Below, one piece after another: positions 32,001-43,679 of a stretch of DNA of 64,000 nucleotides. The stretch is from Cheilinus undulatus. Taxonomy: Eukaryota; Chordata; Actinopteri; Labriformes; Labridae. The position numbers and the translations under genes are program-made. Position 1 is the stretch's first letter. Each line of letters starts with the position of its first letter. The stretch lies in contig NC_054878.1 in NCBI RefSeq assembly GCF_018320785.1, forward strand, positions 42,445,023-42,509,022, in the 5' to 3' direction. Below the pieces are notes generated by a model. The model made no database searches, had not been told where the DNA came from, and saw only the letters and a program-made list of their open reading frames with translations.

Positions 32001-34476
32001 TTATTCTTTTACATTGGTTTGCACAGGTGGACAAAACAGTTGGTACCCTTACATTAAAGAAAGAAAAACCCAGGATGGTCACTGAATTAACTTGAAACTG
32101 ACAATGATAATAATAAATTAAAATATATTGAAAATTAACTGATAAAAGTCATGCATTGCTTTTGAACTGTGGTTGGAGAGAATCATGATAAAACAAACTA
32201 GCCTGGATTGGACTGATGGCACCCCTAGAAAAAATAAAATCTGACCTTAGGGACATGTTAACCCTCATGTGTCCCTTTGTACTATTTTGGGACAATTTCT
32301 TATGCCTTTCAACACCATTTTAGTTTGAGTTTTCAAGCCTCAGGCTTGAGCTTTGGCAATCTTCTGTATTTTTATGGCATTTTGAAACATTCTGTCTTAA
32401 CTCATACCCTATGTCTAAAATGCACTGTGTAGAAAAATCCTGACATTTGTGTCCCTAGTGTCCATTTTGGTTCCATCTACTTCCATTATAATTTTAATTC
32501 TTTTAATTCTTTTAATCATTTTAATCGTTTAATCCTGGAGCCATAAGAATACAAAAACATGCATTTAATAAATGCTTGGGATTTTTCTTTTTTTTTTTTC
32601 TTTTTAAGTTGTAATTTTTTCTGTTTTCCACCAGATGGCACCATTTCCCTATTCTGGTCTATGGGGAAAAACATTGCATTTTTAGAATGTCTTATTCTTT
32701 GACCTCACCATACACACCCACACACACAATTGTTTATACCTTGCACTTTTGATAGCATGAAAAATAACAATGCATAAAAAACAATGCTGCTGAAAATCAG
32801 TGGCATATACCAGAAAATCTTTTTTTTTTGCCTCTGCATGCAGAATGTTGAAAACAGTTAGATTTTCATTGTATTCCCTATCTTAAACACCAGGGATTTC
32901 CATGACAGGCTCTAATAAAAAAGAGATTAAAATTTTTCAACGTAATTTTGTACATTTATTATTATGAGAGGGGTTGGTTAAATAAAGTTTGAAAATTGTA
33001 TAAAATTTGAATAGCCTAACTTATGAAACGAGCCCTTTTAGTTCAAAAAGACACAAACAGGTGTAAAACTAAACAGATGCATGAAGCTTAAAGGGACTAT
33101 TGGCAAGTTTTCTGCTCTCACACTTCCCATTTTTGAGTATGTATTGGTGTGCACTTTATCCTGATGTGAAAAACGAGGTTCTTTATTTCTTCCATGCTTG
33201 CCTGTATAAGCCTGTTGAGTCATTCATCTGTAAAGAACTCAACGGATGTCACGTGGGGTGCTACGTACGCGCACCCCCCTGCTCTGTTTGTCCCTGGCTA
33301 CGGTGTGTAGAATGGAAAGAAACGGCGATGGAGAAGGCTGCCTCCGTGAGTAAATGAGCGGCTAGCGCAACCTTACCATCCACACAAACTCAGAATTAAC
33401 ATTAAAAATCAAACAAACAAACAAACAAAAAAAAACCCAGATAGTTTTATCTGCTGAAGCCCGTCAAGATAAATGAGAGCTTGACCGACGCAGGGGGAAA
33501 TCAAGGGTAAATATCGGTGGAGCATTTGAGAAACAGAGGGAGCTTTGCTCTGTGCTTGGGATAAATACTGATCCAGAGATGGCCGACTTTCTGTAGAAAA
33601 AGTAGGGCATGACGTCGGGCCATGAAATACAATGTAGTGTTTTATGTTCTATAAAACCTATGCTAAATTACGTTAGCTTGCTTATGAAGATGCTATCCAA
33701 ACAACGCTAACGTCACATTGCTCATTTAGTGTTTAATTTTGTTACTTCACTTACCTCCTCTGTATTCATGGTGCCAGTAAATCACCTTGGTCTGCGTGGG
33801 TATCAGCTGATAAACCGGAGGCTCATTCATGTGCAAGGAGTGCGCTGTCGTGGACAAGCAACACAAATCCGTAGTAGTTTGCCTAATGGCTGGCGGTGAC
33901 TGATTTTTTTTCTGAAAGTTACATATAGCCTCTTTAAACTAAGGTGTTTCCTGTAATTAGCATCACAGGTTAGTCTGCCTTTTTTAAAGGGTGAAAAGTA
34001 GCAACTGTGCTGTTAAGTACCACACTGAACATGTAGAACAGAAAGCTAAGGAGAGAGTTGTCCTAGGAGATTAGAAAGTCAATGATAGACAAGCATGTTA
34101 AAGGTAAAGGCAATAAGACCATCTCTAAGCAGCTCCATGTTCCTATGACTACAGTTGACCATACATTAGTTTGTTTTTTTAAAACACAATTCAAAAGCAA
34201 TGTCTGATTCTCATTAGCTAATTTTCAGTACATTTTTATTTATAATTACTTTTGTCAGTTTTAAGTCATTTCAGTGACCATTATGGAATTTTTCTTTCTT
34301 TAACAGAGGAGTACCAACAATTTTGTCCATGTGTACGTGAGTAAAAAGGCCATGAAGTAGCTTTATAGAATACTTCTGCCAAAGCAAAAACGGTTATAAA
34401 TGTTGTGAATATTCTTACCAGTGAATTGAGGCAGCGCTGTAAGAAAACCAAATAAGTGAATCCATTTGAGCCCCAT
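29046..34476 (-). CDS. gene 3: two-Ig-domain receptor gene that has lost its membrane and tail exons
   Basis: Exons (minus strand): 34476-34419 (leader MGLKWIHLFGFLTALPQFT), 31927-31598 (V-like), 30114-29863 (second Ig-like), 29164-29057 (stalk). No membrane exon follows: its place is taken by a deletion junction at 28804-28818. If the stalk donor (a weak GTACAG) is not used, reading continues GTD and stops (TAA at 29048-29046), giving a 252-aa soluble protein. The V domain keeps the canonical Cys and the extra Cys pair, but the usual E-D-x-G-x-Y-x-C has become EAISHYSC, losing the Asp that normally forms a salt bridge. The second domain is 84 residues and keeps C...W...C. Either a secreted decoy or a pseudogene; splicing into gene 2 exons downstream is also possible. 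Confidence 0.6.
29190..29838. mobile_element. non-autonomous DNA element in the stalk/second-Ig intron of gene 3
   Basis: Same element, position and orientation as 23385-23972 in gene 2 ('aaaaaagttagtacactgtg' at one end, 'cagtgtcccagcttttctgg' at the other). Gene 3 carries about 80 bp near the right end that gene 2 lacks (about 29725-29805). Confidence 0.6.
30480..31565. repeat. higher-order GCTA-rich satellite in the V/second-Ig intron of gene 3
   Basis: Tandem units begin with 'agctaagcYcac' at 30554, 30715, 30877, 30963, 31124, 31286, 31351 and 31508. The spacings are 161, 162, 86, 161, 162, 65 and 157 bp, i.e. an A-B-C super-unit of about 390-410 bp repeated nearly three times. The array is dominated by AGCTA/TAGCT words. 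It ends about 30 bp from the V-exon donor at 31597. The same intron is 122 bp in gene 1. Confidence 0.85.
32022..34333. mobile_element. eroded Tc1-like element in the leader intron of gene 3
   Basis: The left end 'cacaggtggacaaaacagtt' with 'aaagaaagaaaaaccc' is matched at the right by 'accaacaattttgtccatgt' and 'tttctttctttaac'. Inverted similarity continues for about 200 bp inwards ('gcattgcttttgaactgtg' against 'cacaattcaaaagcaatgtc'). A TA follows the right end (34334). No transposase is left; the interior holds other repeats. Confidence 0.65.
33088..33940. mobile_element. nested non-autonomous element with 'ttaaagggactat' ends
   Basis: The left end 'cttaaagggactattggcaa' is answered by 'agttacatatagcctcttta' at the right, an imperfect inverted repeat. 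It lies inside the Tc1 element, so it arrived later. No coding potential is recognised; an '(aaac)n' run is at 33410-33430. Confidence 0.45.
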
Positions 34477-34552
34477 CGTGTTTCTCTGTCGCTTCCTCTG
34501 CTCTAAAACTATCTGAGTCTCTACAGCGGTCCTCTTCATGAGAGATGCCGAA

Positions 34553-34568
34553 GCTATTTCCTTTTCTG
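34553..34568 (-). promoter_or_regulatory. ETS/PU.1-like site upstream of gene 3, weakened
   Basis: The minus strand reads 'agaaaaggaaatagc' about 84 nt before the ATG, aligned with the sites in genes 1 and 2. Here the core is GGAAA instead of GGAAGT, a change expected to lower ETS binding, in keeping with decay of this gene. Confidence 0.4.
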
Positions 34569-34599
34569 AGAACTGTGACGCCTCCTCTAACTGATGTTG

Positions 34600-35400
34600 G
34601 GCCTGGGTTTAACTCTGTAATGCCTGAACCATCAAATAATTGACAGAACATTCCAATTTTTGAAACTGGAGCCTTTTTTGGTCCCTTTGAACAAACCAAT
34701 TTGTTTTTTGTTTTTCAAATATCAGTCTGCATATATGACTTTCACTTTGTATCAGATTTGATACAACTGGCAACAATGCCCAAAGTTTCGTTTTTCTCAA
34801 CTAACGAAAATATAGTAAAAAACAGAAATAACTGGCAATTTGGTCATTCTTATTCCAAATAATAACATCATTTCCATTATCTATTATTATTCTATCATGC
34901 AGCAATGACAATTCCACCAATGCAGCTGGCAGAGTGGAAGAGGAACCTTTCAGTTATTTTGGCAGATTTTGCAGACAACCACAGCTTTTATTTTGCTTGG
35001 TGGTAGGCCTGAAAACAGTTTTTGTCTTTGTTCAGGCAAGGATGCACTCTGCATTTCTCTCAGTGGACATGGCAAAGTGACCTGTGCAGTGCTTGCATCT
35101 CTGTCAGATTTTCCAAGTAAGAAATTACCAAGGCCATCCTTTCTCACACCAACCCCCACCAAACAGCTGGGGTGCCCCCAGTGAGAAGTGTGTCTGTGCC
35201 TCGCACAGAGTCTCTCCGTGACTCTCAGTTGTGGTGAGGTAAAATAACTCATAGCACGGATGAGTTTGCTTGAAGGTTCAACATTATGTTGTCCCGCGTG
35301 CAGCTGCTTTGACATGCTGTTATTGTTTAGGAGGGGGCGGGCCGCAGGATGTTTGTTACGTGAGGCACAGATTGTGCCACGCTTTAGTGTACCCCCGGAT
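34600..35400. other. no recognisable feature
   Basis: Upstream flank of gene 3. Open frames on both strands lack any domain signature and overlap each other; no terminal repeats were found. Confidence 0.4.
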
Positions 35401-35412
35401 CATATTCCTCAG

Positions 35413-36150
35413 GGTGCTTTTACATTAGGCCCAGTTGTTTTGAGCCGTGACGCTGTGCGATTCCTCCCCTTCCCCCTCCCCCCCGGCTCGCTTTCACACT
35501 AGCAACATCGAACTGTGCCCGGGCGCACTTGCGTATTTACTCGGTCTGAAACAGCAGGTGGCGGTATGCACATAGCTGGTTTACAACCCTGTAAAGGAGG
35601 AGAAAGGAGAAGAAGCTATCATGGCAACCACTGGGGTCATGACCTGAGCGAAGATTATTTTTGTTTTGCCCCCTGCAAAAAGGCCATCCTGCAGCCATGG
35701 ATGATCAAAACCACTTTTAAGATGCCATCAACTTCGCTCTTCATATCTGCACATCTACTACAGTTCATAGGAAAAAGTGGTTTTTGGGGTGACAGGAGAC
35801 TTTTATTGCCTTTGCACGTCCTCTCACCGACTCCAACTTGTGTTCATCTGTAAGGTGAGTCACAACAGACCGTTTATTGACTGGATTCTGATGATTTCCA
35901 CTTATTATTGAGGAAAAATGTGAACAAACTGCTGCGCTGTGGAAAGAAGTTTAGCTTTTACGATGTCATAAAGTTGATAAGACGTTCGGTCCGTATGTAA
36001 CCGAGCGTGGTTGCATTCACATCTCATCCGAACACTGCCAACAGAATCCACCTCCCCAAGTGGGCCTGGTGCATTCACACTACCCAAATGAACCGGACTT
36101 TGGGCTCAAGTGCACTCGGACCTGGGACCGGGCCCCTAGTATGAAAGCCA
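35413..36150. mobile_element. non-autonomous DNA element ('gggtgctttYacactag' ends)
   Basis: The left end 'agggtgcttttacattaggc' and right end 'ccctagtatgaaagccacct' are imperfectly inverted and carry the 'tttcacactag' words typical of a common teleost short element. GC-rich internal parts (e.g. 35460-35530) and 'ccggactttgggctcaagtg' near the right end belong to it. No transposase. Confidence 0.45.
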
Positions 36151-36334
36151 CCTCTGATATTCATTCCTCTTTTGTGTTGTATGAAGCTGCAGTGACCTAT
36201 TTAGACACTCTGGGGTCTTTTGGGTTGTTGTCATGAACACACATTTGCATAAGGAAAGCGTTTTAGTCCACTTGTGTCGAAAGGGGTATTTAAATCTGGA
36301 AAAATATTCCTGTATGGTACATTTAGACCTTAAA

Positions 36335-36485
36335 AAAAGGAGTGATTCATTTGTGATGAATCGTGAGTTAACAATGGAATTTGTGCGATTAATTGCAATA
36401 AAAATATTAATCCTTCGACAGCCTTAGCTAAAACAAAACAAAATTAAGAAAAAGTGAAGGGGGTCTGAATACTTCCTGAATGTTT
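36335..36485. mobile_element. two abutting element ends
   Basis: At 36385-36427 'gattaattgcaataaaaata...ccttcgacagcctta' is the right end of the same family as 38693-39178. It is followed at 36445-36485 by 'agtgaagggggtctgaatac', the terminal sequence of a Tc1-like family. Both are fragments. Confidence 0.45.
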
Positions 36486-37019
36486 GTGTGTATGTGTCGG
36501 CCTGTCCTGTCTGGGCTGCAGCCCTGATGCTACTGATCCGTCATGCTAGCACTGATATGAACAAATCACATCTAGAGACGGTCAGACCTTGCTGTGTCAC
36601 TGGCTGCTGCTGAAAGGATGTGATGAAATTTGCAGAAACTTAAGCAGCTATAGTACACTATGCTGTACCTCTGCTGCTACAGCTAGCTACGCCCCTTTTC
36701 CTTCTCGTGTCATCACATCTGTTGGTGATTGGTCAGGTACCACTCTGTTGTCTGTCCTGAATGTATGGGTCAGTGATCAGCTGCTCTAACAGTCTCTATC
36801 CTAGCAGGCAATAAAACACAAGTTGAAGGAACAAATGAATGAACATTTATTTAAAAAGTCTTCACATAGAGGGATTACAGTGAGGTCTAAACAATCATAT
36901 CTTCCTGAAAACACCCAGAACTGGTAAAAAAGGAAAGATTTTTCTAAATGATTACTAAAAGACAACATTAAATTAACATTGAAATGGTTTGAGTTGATGT
37001 TTTTTATGAGTGTTGTTGA

Positions 37020-40000
37020 TCAGTGGAGTCTGACAGAAGAAGAAGGTTCTCCATCCTTTTCATAGCTCACTCTATCACAATACACCTGTGAAATAAAATA
37101 AAGTATATGAGATAAAATAGAGGGAAAGCATGTTTATTTGAATCCAATCACATCAGGTTTTATTTCTGACTCACAGTGTTGACATCAGGCGGTCTCTTGT
37201 TTCCTGAAAACAAACCACAGAGGAGAACTTCAGTTCTGAACCTTCAGTAAATGTTTTATAGATGTTGTTCTGAGTTTTCTCACCTCGAGTTCTGAAGAGA
37301 AGGACAGTGAGCACAGAGACCATCAGGAGTTCAGCCACACGCAGAGCAAACATGGCCACATCCAGAACAGAGCAGCCTGTGGTAAAAGAGCTGTTACAGG
37401 AAGTGGCAACAGAAAAAGAAAATGGGACATGACCAGCCATGACGGTGAGGCTGTGGGCCCCCTCTGTAGCCCTGTCAGTGCTTCGCTGTCTGAAATGATC
37501 ATGGTATAACCCTCTACAGGGCACTCGCTTAAGTACTTGGAAGTTCAAAATTTAAACCCTAGAGTATAATTGGTGGATACAAGATTGTCCGTAAAGGGGC
37601 CCTGCCAAAGTGGTGGAACATATAGGTCTGAAAAATCTTTTTAATCATTTTAAAGCAAAGTTTTGATAACCCTATTCTATTCTAATTTTCCTCAACAATA
37701 AGCTATCTTATCAAAGCAGCATTAACTTGTGCTGTGGTACATAGCTTTATAACAAATGTAAACCTCCTTGCTTAAAACAGAATTAAAATGGGTTAAAAAC
37801 ACAAAAATGGGAAGTAATGGGATTTTAATCGTAGCAGATATTAGCTAAAGAAGGCAAAACTGGGTATAAATGGGTAAAAATGAGTAAAAAGTGGCAAGTA
37901 TCATCAGCAAAAATGGTGGCATGTGTTTCAAGTAGCAACAATGGCTTTAATTGGCAAAACTGGGCATAACAAACATTGGAATAAAGTTAAAGTCGTGTTA
38001 GTATGGGTTAAAAAGTGATAAAAGGGATTAAAATGTGTCAACAGAGGTCAAGAGTGGGTCAAAAGTAACAGAAATTGGCAGATAATTAGGTAAAGGGGAA
38101 AAAAGAGTGGTAAAAATGGGCTACAAGTGGCAAAAACTGGTGCCAAATGGCAAAAATTAGCGAAAGAGTGAGGAAATGGGATTTGAAAATGTGCAAAAAT
38201 GGGATAAAAGATACAAAAACTGGTGCAAAGTGTCAAAAATGGCCAAGAAGGTGGGTAAATGGGAATTGAAAAAGTGCAAAAATGGGTTGAAAGAGACAAA
38301 AACTGGTGCAAAGTGTCAAAAACGGCCAAGAAGGTATGTAAATGGGATTTGAAAATGTGCAAAAATGGGATAAAAGAGACAAAAACTGGTGCAAAGTGTC
38401 AAAATGGCTAAAAAGGTGGGGAAATGGGAATTGAAAAAGTGCAAAAATGGGTTAAATGTAGCCAAAATATGTTTAAAGTGGGTGGCAAAAAAAAAAAAAA
38501 AAAAAAAAGAAAAGGGTAAAATGTGTCGAAGTTGGCCCAAAGTGGCTAAAAATAGTGAAAATGACACAAAATTGATGAAAGGGCCAAATAATGATAGAAA
38601 CAGAAACATTTATCAGATGCTTAGTGCTGTCAGTCTAATTGTTGTGCTTGTAGGCTTAGTGTCAATCAATGTAAATGAGAAGTGTAAAGACTAGGGCTAT
38701 CAAGATCAATCAGTGCACTAATTTTTTTTAATCCTGACTAATCGCATGTTTGTCATCCCTTTCAACACGCTATGGTTCAGCCATGTGAGCGTCTCCCTGC
38801 AGCATCATTGATGTAGAATAAGTCCACCACTGCTCCTTAACGTCTCATTTTACTTTAAAAATCACAGAAAGCTTGTGGGAGAAGTCAGAAAAAAATCTGA
38901 ACTTTGTGTTATCAAATATTTACCTCTTTACTGTCTCCTTAAATCCTTCTAAATCCTTATTCTGTGATAAAGTTTGAATCATTATCACTCTACCAGTGAA
39001 AGCAGGTCTGTATCCAAACAGGAAGTCAATTTTTTCCAGTTTAAGACAGCAGAGGAATCCAAAATGACACAAAAACAGTTTGAAATGCAAAAAAGGCATT
39101 TTAAAATGCCTCTATAGGGGTGCGATTAATCACAATTAACAACAGAAATGAGAAACTATAATCTTTTGACGGCCTGATTAAAAACACTCACCTTGTCTGA
39201 GTTCTGTTGAGTCTTCAGAGAGTGTAGACGGGTCTGTGGCGTTTCCTGTTTTTGAGCTTTTCTCAGTTTTCTCGAAGTGAGTGTCTTGAGTTTCTTCACC
39301 TAGCACAGATGAAAACAAGTCAGTTTCTGACAAAAATTAATATTATTACTTTTTTGCCTCAGTCAGCTTTCATGATGCCGGCCACCTCTGGTAAATCAAT
39401 GACATCCTTAGTTGAACTGATCATGTGATCCCACCTCTTCAGTATAATCAGCTAAGAGAGTGACTTTGGCAATTTTTTAAGCTTTTCAAGATGGCAGCCA
39501 CTGCAAAAGAAAGAAATTCTACCTTGCTAGAGGTCACTGCCATGGTGCAAGACTCATTTCCTATTGGTAAGTGATAAGTCTTACTGTTATATGCTTGGCT
39601 ATAAATGTAGCATAGTTATTTAGTCAGCAAATAGCTCCATGAAGTTAATGATGCAAAGAGTAGAGAGGCTCCAGAATCTGTGGCTGCAATGAATTCTGAA
39701 GTATCACGCATTTACGGCTATACTAGTGTTCATAAAAATGCTGATAATTTGTGAATTACCCCCTGACATCAGTGTTTGGTGTGGTGCATTCACACAGGAT
39801 AAGCAAATGTACTAAAATATAAAGACTTGTACCATAGGAAAGAAGCATTGTTACAACAAAGAAATAATATACCAACCACAAATTCACTGAAATCAATCTC
39901 AGACGCCTGTGATGATTAGTTTGCCAGGTGAGCCCAATTATAGGAAAACTACTTAAGAAGGACGTTCCACATTATTAAACAGGCCACAGCTTTCAGCAAT

Positions 40001-41899
40001 ATGGGAAAGAAAAAGGATCGCTGCAAAAAGCTTGGAATAGTGCAATGCCTTGGAAAAAGTTTGAAAACATTAGATATTTTAAGTAAACTCAAGGATCCTC
40101 CAGAGGCTTGCAGTCGTGTATAAACCTACTATCAGCCACCCCTAACCAATGCTCACAAGCAGAAACGGTTGCAGTGGGCCCAGAAATACATGAAGACTCA
40201 TTTTCAGTCTTGTTTACTGATGAGTGCCGTGCAACCCTGGATGGTCCAGATGGAGGAGTAGTGGATGATTGGTGGATGGCACTATGTCCAGACAAGGCTG
40301 TGACGTCAGCAAGGAGGGGGCGGAGTCATGTTTTGGTCCAGAATCATGTGGAGAGAGCTGGTAGGCCCCTTTAGGGTCCCTGAAGGTGTGAAAAATGACC
40401 TCGACAAAGTATATAGAGTTTCTGACTGACCACTTTCTTCCATGGTACAAAAAGAAGAACCGTGCCTTCCGTAGCAAAATTTTCTTCATGCATGACAATG
40501 AACCATCTCATGCTGCAAAGAATAGCTCTGTGTCATTGGCTGCTATGGGCATAAAAGGAGAGAAACTCATGGTGTGGCCCCCATCCTTCCCTGACCTCAA
40601 CCCTATTGAGAACCTTTAGAGCATCCTCAAGCTAAAGATCTATGAGGGTGGGAGGCAGTTCACATCAAAACAGCAGCTCTGGGAGGATGTTCTGACATCC
40701 TGCAAAGAAATTCAAGCAGAAACTCCCCAAAAACTCACAAGTTTAATGGATACAAGAATTGTGAAGGTGATATCAAAGAAGGGCTCCTATGTTAACATGG
40801 AACTTGGCCTGTTAAGATGTTTTTGATTGAAGTAGCTTTTGATTTCAGTAAATATGACCTCCTAATGCTGCAAATTCAACAAATTACCATTTTCAGTTCT
40901 TTACAACCTATAAAATTTTTTGAAACACTGTAGTGCATGATAACATGGAACAGTGCATTTTGAGATTTTTTTTTTTTAAGAAAAAAGTTATCATTGGGAG
41001 GTTTGTTAAACAAAATTGAGTTATGCTGATGACTTGAAAAATATTTTGACTGCATTATGATTTGGAATGTGGTGCACATGTATAAATGGCACTGTTTGAA
41101 GCCCTTCTGAAAACTACTTCCTGTTTAATGGCGGGCTATCAAGCCAATTTACAATGATCATGTCTAGGACCAACAGGATATCAGAATTTTTCACCAGGCC
41201 TGATGTGCCAGCCTAGTTTGTCGAGTTTTTAAGCTTGCTTAGGCAAGTTAGATCAATATAAAATCAGAAAAAAGTCAATAAAACCCTCGGAAAATACACA
41301 TTTCAAAAGCTTTGCTGTGGGTAAAATATTTCAGTAAAAGTCAATCTGAGGTGGAACCATGATGATATAAAAACTCACCTGATATAACAGTCAGATTTAA
41401 GACAACATCAGAATCTTGCTTTCCTTTGCCAGTGTACTGTACACATTCATAAAGACCAGCGTCCTCCTCTGTGACAGTCCTTATACGCAGAGAGCAGTCC
41501 TTTGTGACATTCAGTCTGGCTAATTTGCTTTCTGCTGCGAATTCACCAAACTGCCCGAATGTCACCAGCCGTACTGGTTTGTTATTTAAACCAGTGAAGA
41601 CCCAGGCGGTGTATTTGCACTCTTGCTTTTCTTTTCTGGCATTATCACAAGGCAGAGAGATATCATCTCCAACTCTGGCAGTGAGATTCTTTTTGTAAGC
41701 TGCTGCTGTGAAGAAAATGAGAGAAAAACAATCAAAAACTTAAAAGAAATTTTACGTGTTAATATTAGTTTAATAGACTCATTTTTATCCACTCAAGCTT
41801 ATTCTCCAATTTCTTAAATAAAAGTGTGATATAAATATTCTTACCAGCAAACTGAAACAGCACTAAAATAAATAAAGAAATCCATTTTTGCTCAGCCAT
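37020..41899 (-). CDS. gene 4: single-V-domain receptor with Arg/Glu in the membrane segment
   Basis: 225 aa from exons 41899-41845 (leader MAEQKWISLFILVLFQFA), 41705-41379 (V-like), 39299-39192 (stalk), 37376-37284 (membrane), 37203-37175 (29 nt), 37085-37020 (terminal, stop TGA). All joins are GT/AG and in frame with the scheme of gene 1. The V domain has PCDN, ECKYTAW, KDCSL and EEDAGLYEC, so both Cys pairs are kept. No second Ig exon is found between V and stalk; that intron holds a Tc1 relic. The membrane segment (DVAMFALRVAELLMVSVLTVLLF) contains Arg and Glu, which in other receptors pair with signalling adaptors such as FcR-gamma or DAP12-like chains. The tail (VYCDRVSYEKD) has Tyr residues but no ITIM, so an activating or neutral role is inferred. 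The poly(A) signal is probably AATAAA at about 36846-36851. Confidence 0.75.
37790..38600 (-). repeat. degenerate minisatellite, reverse-complement orientation
   Basis: Words such as 'aaaaatgggttaaaagtggc' repeat imperfectly. From 38160 to 38440 a longer unit of about 70-90 bp ('ggatttgaaaatgtgcaaaa...actggtgcaaagtgtcaaaa') repeats at least four times. A pure A run is at 38487-38508. It lies in the stalk/membrane intron of gene 4. Confidence 0.75.
38693..39178. mobile_element. non-autonomous DNA element ('tagggctatcaagat' ends)
   Basis: The left end 'agggctatcaagatcaatca' and right end 'taatcttttgacggcct' form an imperfect inverted repeat. Internal 'gactaatcgcatgtttgtca' and 'tgcgattaatcacaattaac' are typical of an abundant teleost short hAT-like family. 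It sits in the stalk/membrane intron of gene 4, about 15 bp downstream of the stalk donor. Confidence 0.55.
39900..41074 (+). pseudogene. Tc1/mariner-like element copy A, defective
   Basis: The plus strand carries transposase blocks: MGKKKDR at 40000, LFTDECRATLDGPDGGVVDDWWMALC at 40210-40290 (split here for length: first catalytic Asp in TDECRA), FMHDNEPSHAAKN at 40485-40525 (second Asp) and PSFPDLNPIENL at 40580-40617 (acidic third residue). Frameshifts and a large deletion after the start remove function. The right end '...tttggaatgtggtg' at 41074 matches copy B; the left end is truncated or diverged. It lies in the V/stalk intron of gene 4. Confidence 0.65.
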
Positions 41900-42021
41900 C
41901 TTGCTTCTGTTTCTGAGTCAAACTCCTGATGTGTGGTGTTTGAAAGAATGCAGATTATGTCGATTTTAGCAGTCTAAAGTGTGCAGGTACAGAGCTACCT
42001 CCTGTCTGCCCTTTTCTAAGA

Positions 42022-42034
42022 AATGAAGAGGAAG
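42022..42034 (+). promoter_or_regulatory. possible ETS site upstream of gene 4
   Basis: 'gaagaggaagtat' on the plus strand about 125 nt upstream of the gene 4 ATG contains a GAGGAAGT core resembling PU.1 sites. It is on the opposite strand and further away than in genes 1-3, so positional conservation does not support it. Confidence 0.25.
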
Positions 42035-42889
42035 TATACCAATGACAATGTGTGAACCACAGCAGCTGACACAGACGAAACACATAGAGGCTGGTGGTCA
42101 GTGACATGTGCTGCAAACGGAGAGTCAAGCACATCATACACAGCTGGAAATCTGACATTAAACATCAACAGGCGAAAGTATCTAGAAGCATTGCAGTTTT
42201 AAACAAAGCAAAACAGGTTGTAGATCAAAAAATCCCAACACATTCTTTAAATCCCAACAGGAAGTCCACCAGCTTCATCTCAATTTCAAAATACGGCATG
42301 TTTAATTGTGCCAAATGAGTTTAATCTGTTGTAACTCTTGAATACATTATCCTACTGTCTTCAAAATTCTCTGGCAACACAACAGAATGGCACTGAACAT
42401 GCTGACAAGGATCTCATCAAAGCTTACTGTGAGGATAGTAAGTTCACAGGCACATAAGAAGGCACCCCCCCTTTACACATTACTATTGTTATTACTGTCA
42501 AAGAAGGGTAATCCTTTCCATTTTATGTGTTCTCTAGAGACTACTTTCCATGTGTTTTTTTTTTGTTATGAGTAGTTATTGTGCTCCAAAGAGGAAACCG
42601 CAGGCAGAAAGCACTATTACACAGATTAGGTGTAGTTACCCACTTTTGCCACAAGATGGAGTATGCTATTGAGTGAGCCCTTCTGCTGTGCCCTGCTCAG
42701 TATCAACACACTGTTGCTCTGAGCTGTAGTAGGAAGTTGAGCAGAAGCTTGATCACAACAATGTGCTCTTCTGTTATATTTTCAGCTCATGAACCCTTCA
42801 TTAAATTGCTAAAAGTCACACTGAGAGTCCTTCTTTAAGTGTGCAACATTACCCTACTGGCAACAGGAAGTGACATTTCTTTGCAATCT

Positions 42890-43440
42890 GAACCAAGAGG
42901 CAACCTCCGGTCCTAAAAAATGAAGCCAATGCGGAAGTGCAAAAAATTGCTATGCCGCGAGTGTCCACTTGAGGCTGGCTGCAGGAAAATTGGAAGTTCC
43001 ATCTGCACACATGTTAAACAGCCGGTTTCGACACACAAAATAAACTGGTTTACAGCCTGGTTCAAAACACCAAACGTGTCTGATTAGCTGGTGTCCTATT
43101 GTGCTCCCACTGTACGGGGGGTGAATTTTTTGCACCACGATCGTTTGGATTATATTTAGGATAAATCTCACTTCACAGTGATTGGTGCGTCTCATTTCAT
43201 TGACAGATAGCTCGGCAGGCAGAGGCTCCGTTTCTGTCAACCGGAATGCTAGCTAGCAGGCTGACAGGAAGTCGCGCTTAGTGGGCGGGCCGTTAGGTTG
43301 ATCTAAAGTTCGGTTGAGGCTGCGATTTCAATATGGAGGCATCCACGAATGGGCTTCAAAGGCCGTCTGAGTCCGCCTATTGTAAGCAGACGACTGATGT
43401 CACACGGGGTATGTCCGATTCTTTCTACAGGCTATGGTCT
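42890..43440. mobile_element. dispersed repeat replacing part of a V exon
   Basis: Contains 'atgaagccaatgcggaagtg', 'ccacttgaggctggctgcag' and at the far side 'atgggcttcaaaggccgtct', words of a common teleost repeat. Its right part runs to about 43450, where V-exon sequence begins in mid-domain. A precise terminus was not determined. Confidence 0.4.
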
Positions 43441-43454
43441 GAACGCTAAAGCTC

Positions 43455-43622
43455 CAGCGTTCCTAGAGAACCATCCATGGGTAACTACCTCTGCTTCTAT
43501 GCCCTCTAAATCATTGAAGACCCAGGTAGTATCTCCACACTCATGCTGATCTCTTGAGACATATTCACACGGCAAAGTGATGTCTTCTCCAGCCTCGGCA
43601 AGAAGGATTTCCTGAGTTGCTT
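43455..43622 (-). pseudogene. truncated V-like exon
   Basis: From an acceptor (cag at 43625-43623) the minus strand reads EATQEILLAEAGEDITLPCE, then ECGDTTWVFNDL and VVTHG. This is the first half of a V domain like those of genes 4 and 5, with the B-strand Cys, extra Cys and Trp all in place. The match ends near 43480-43455, and the second half, including DCSL and the YxC motif, is absent; repeat sequence follows. No leader exon was identified upstream. Confidence 0.65.
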
Positions 43623-43679
43623 CTGTTGAGAAATTTAGAGAAAATTAGAAAAGGTGAGCTTGAGATGTTAACGTCAAGT

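Noticed and set aside
35260-35853. Plus-strand frames of 80 and 112 codons in a GC-rich part
   Set aside because: A first exon with CpG-rich promoter was considered, but the region is inside an inverted-repeat element and no donor continues the frame to another exon.
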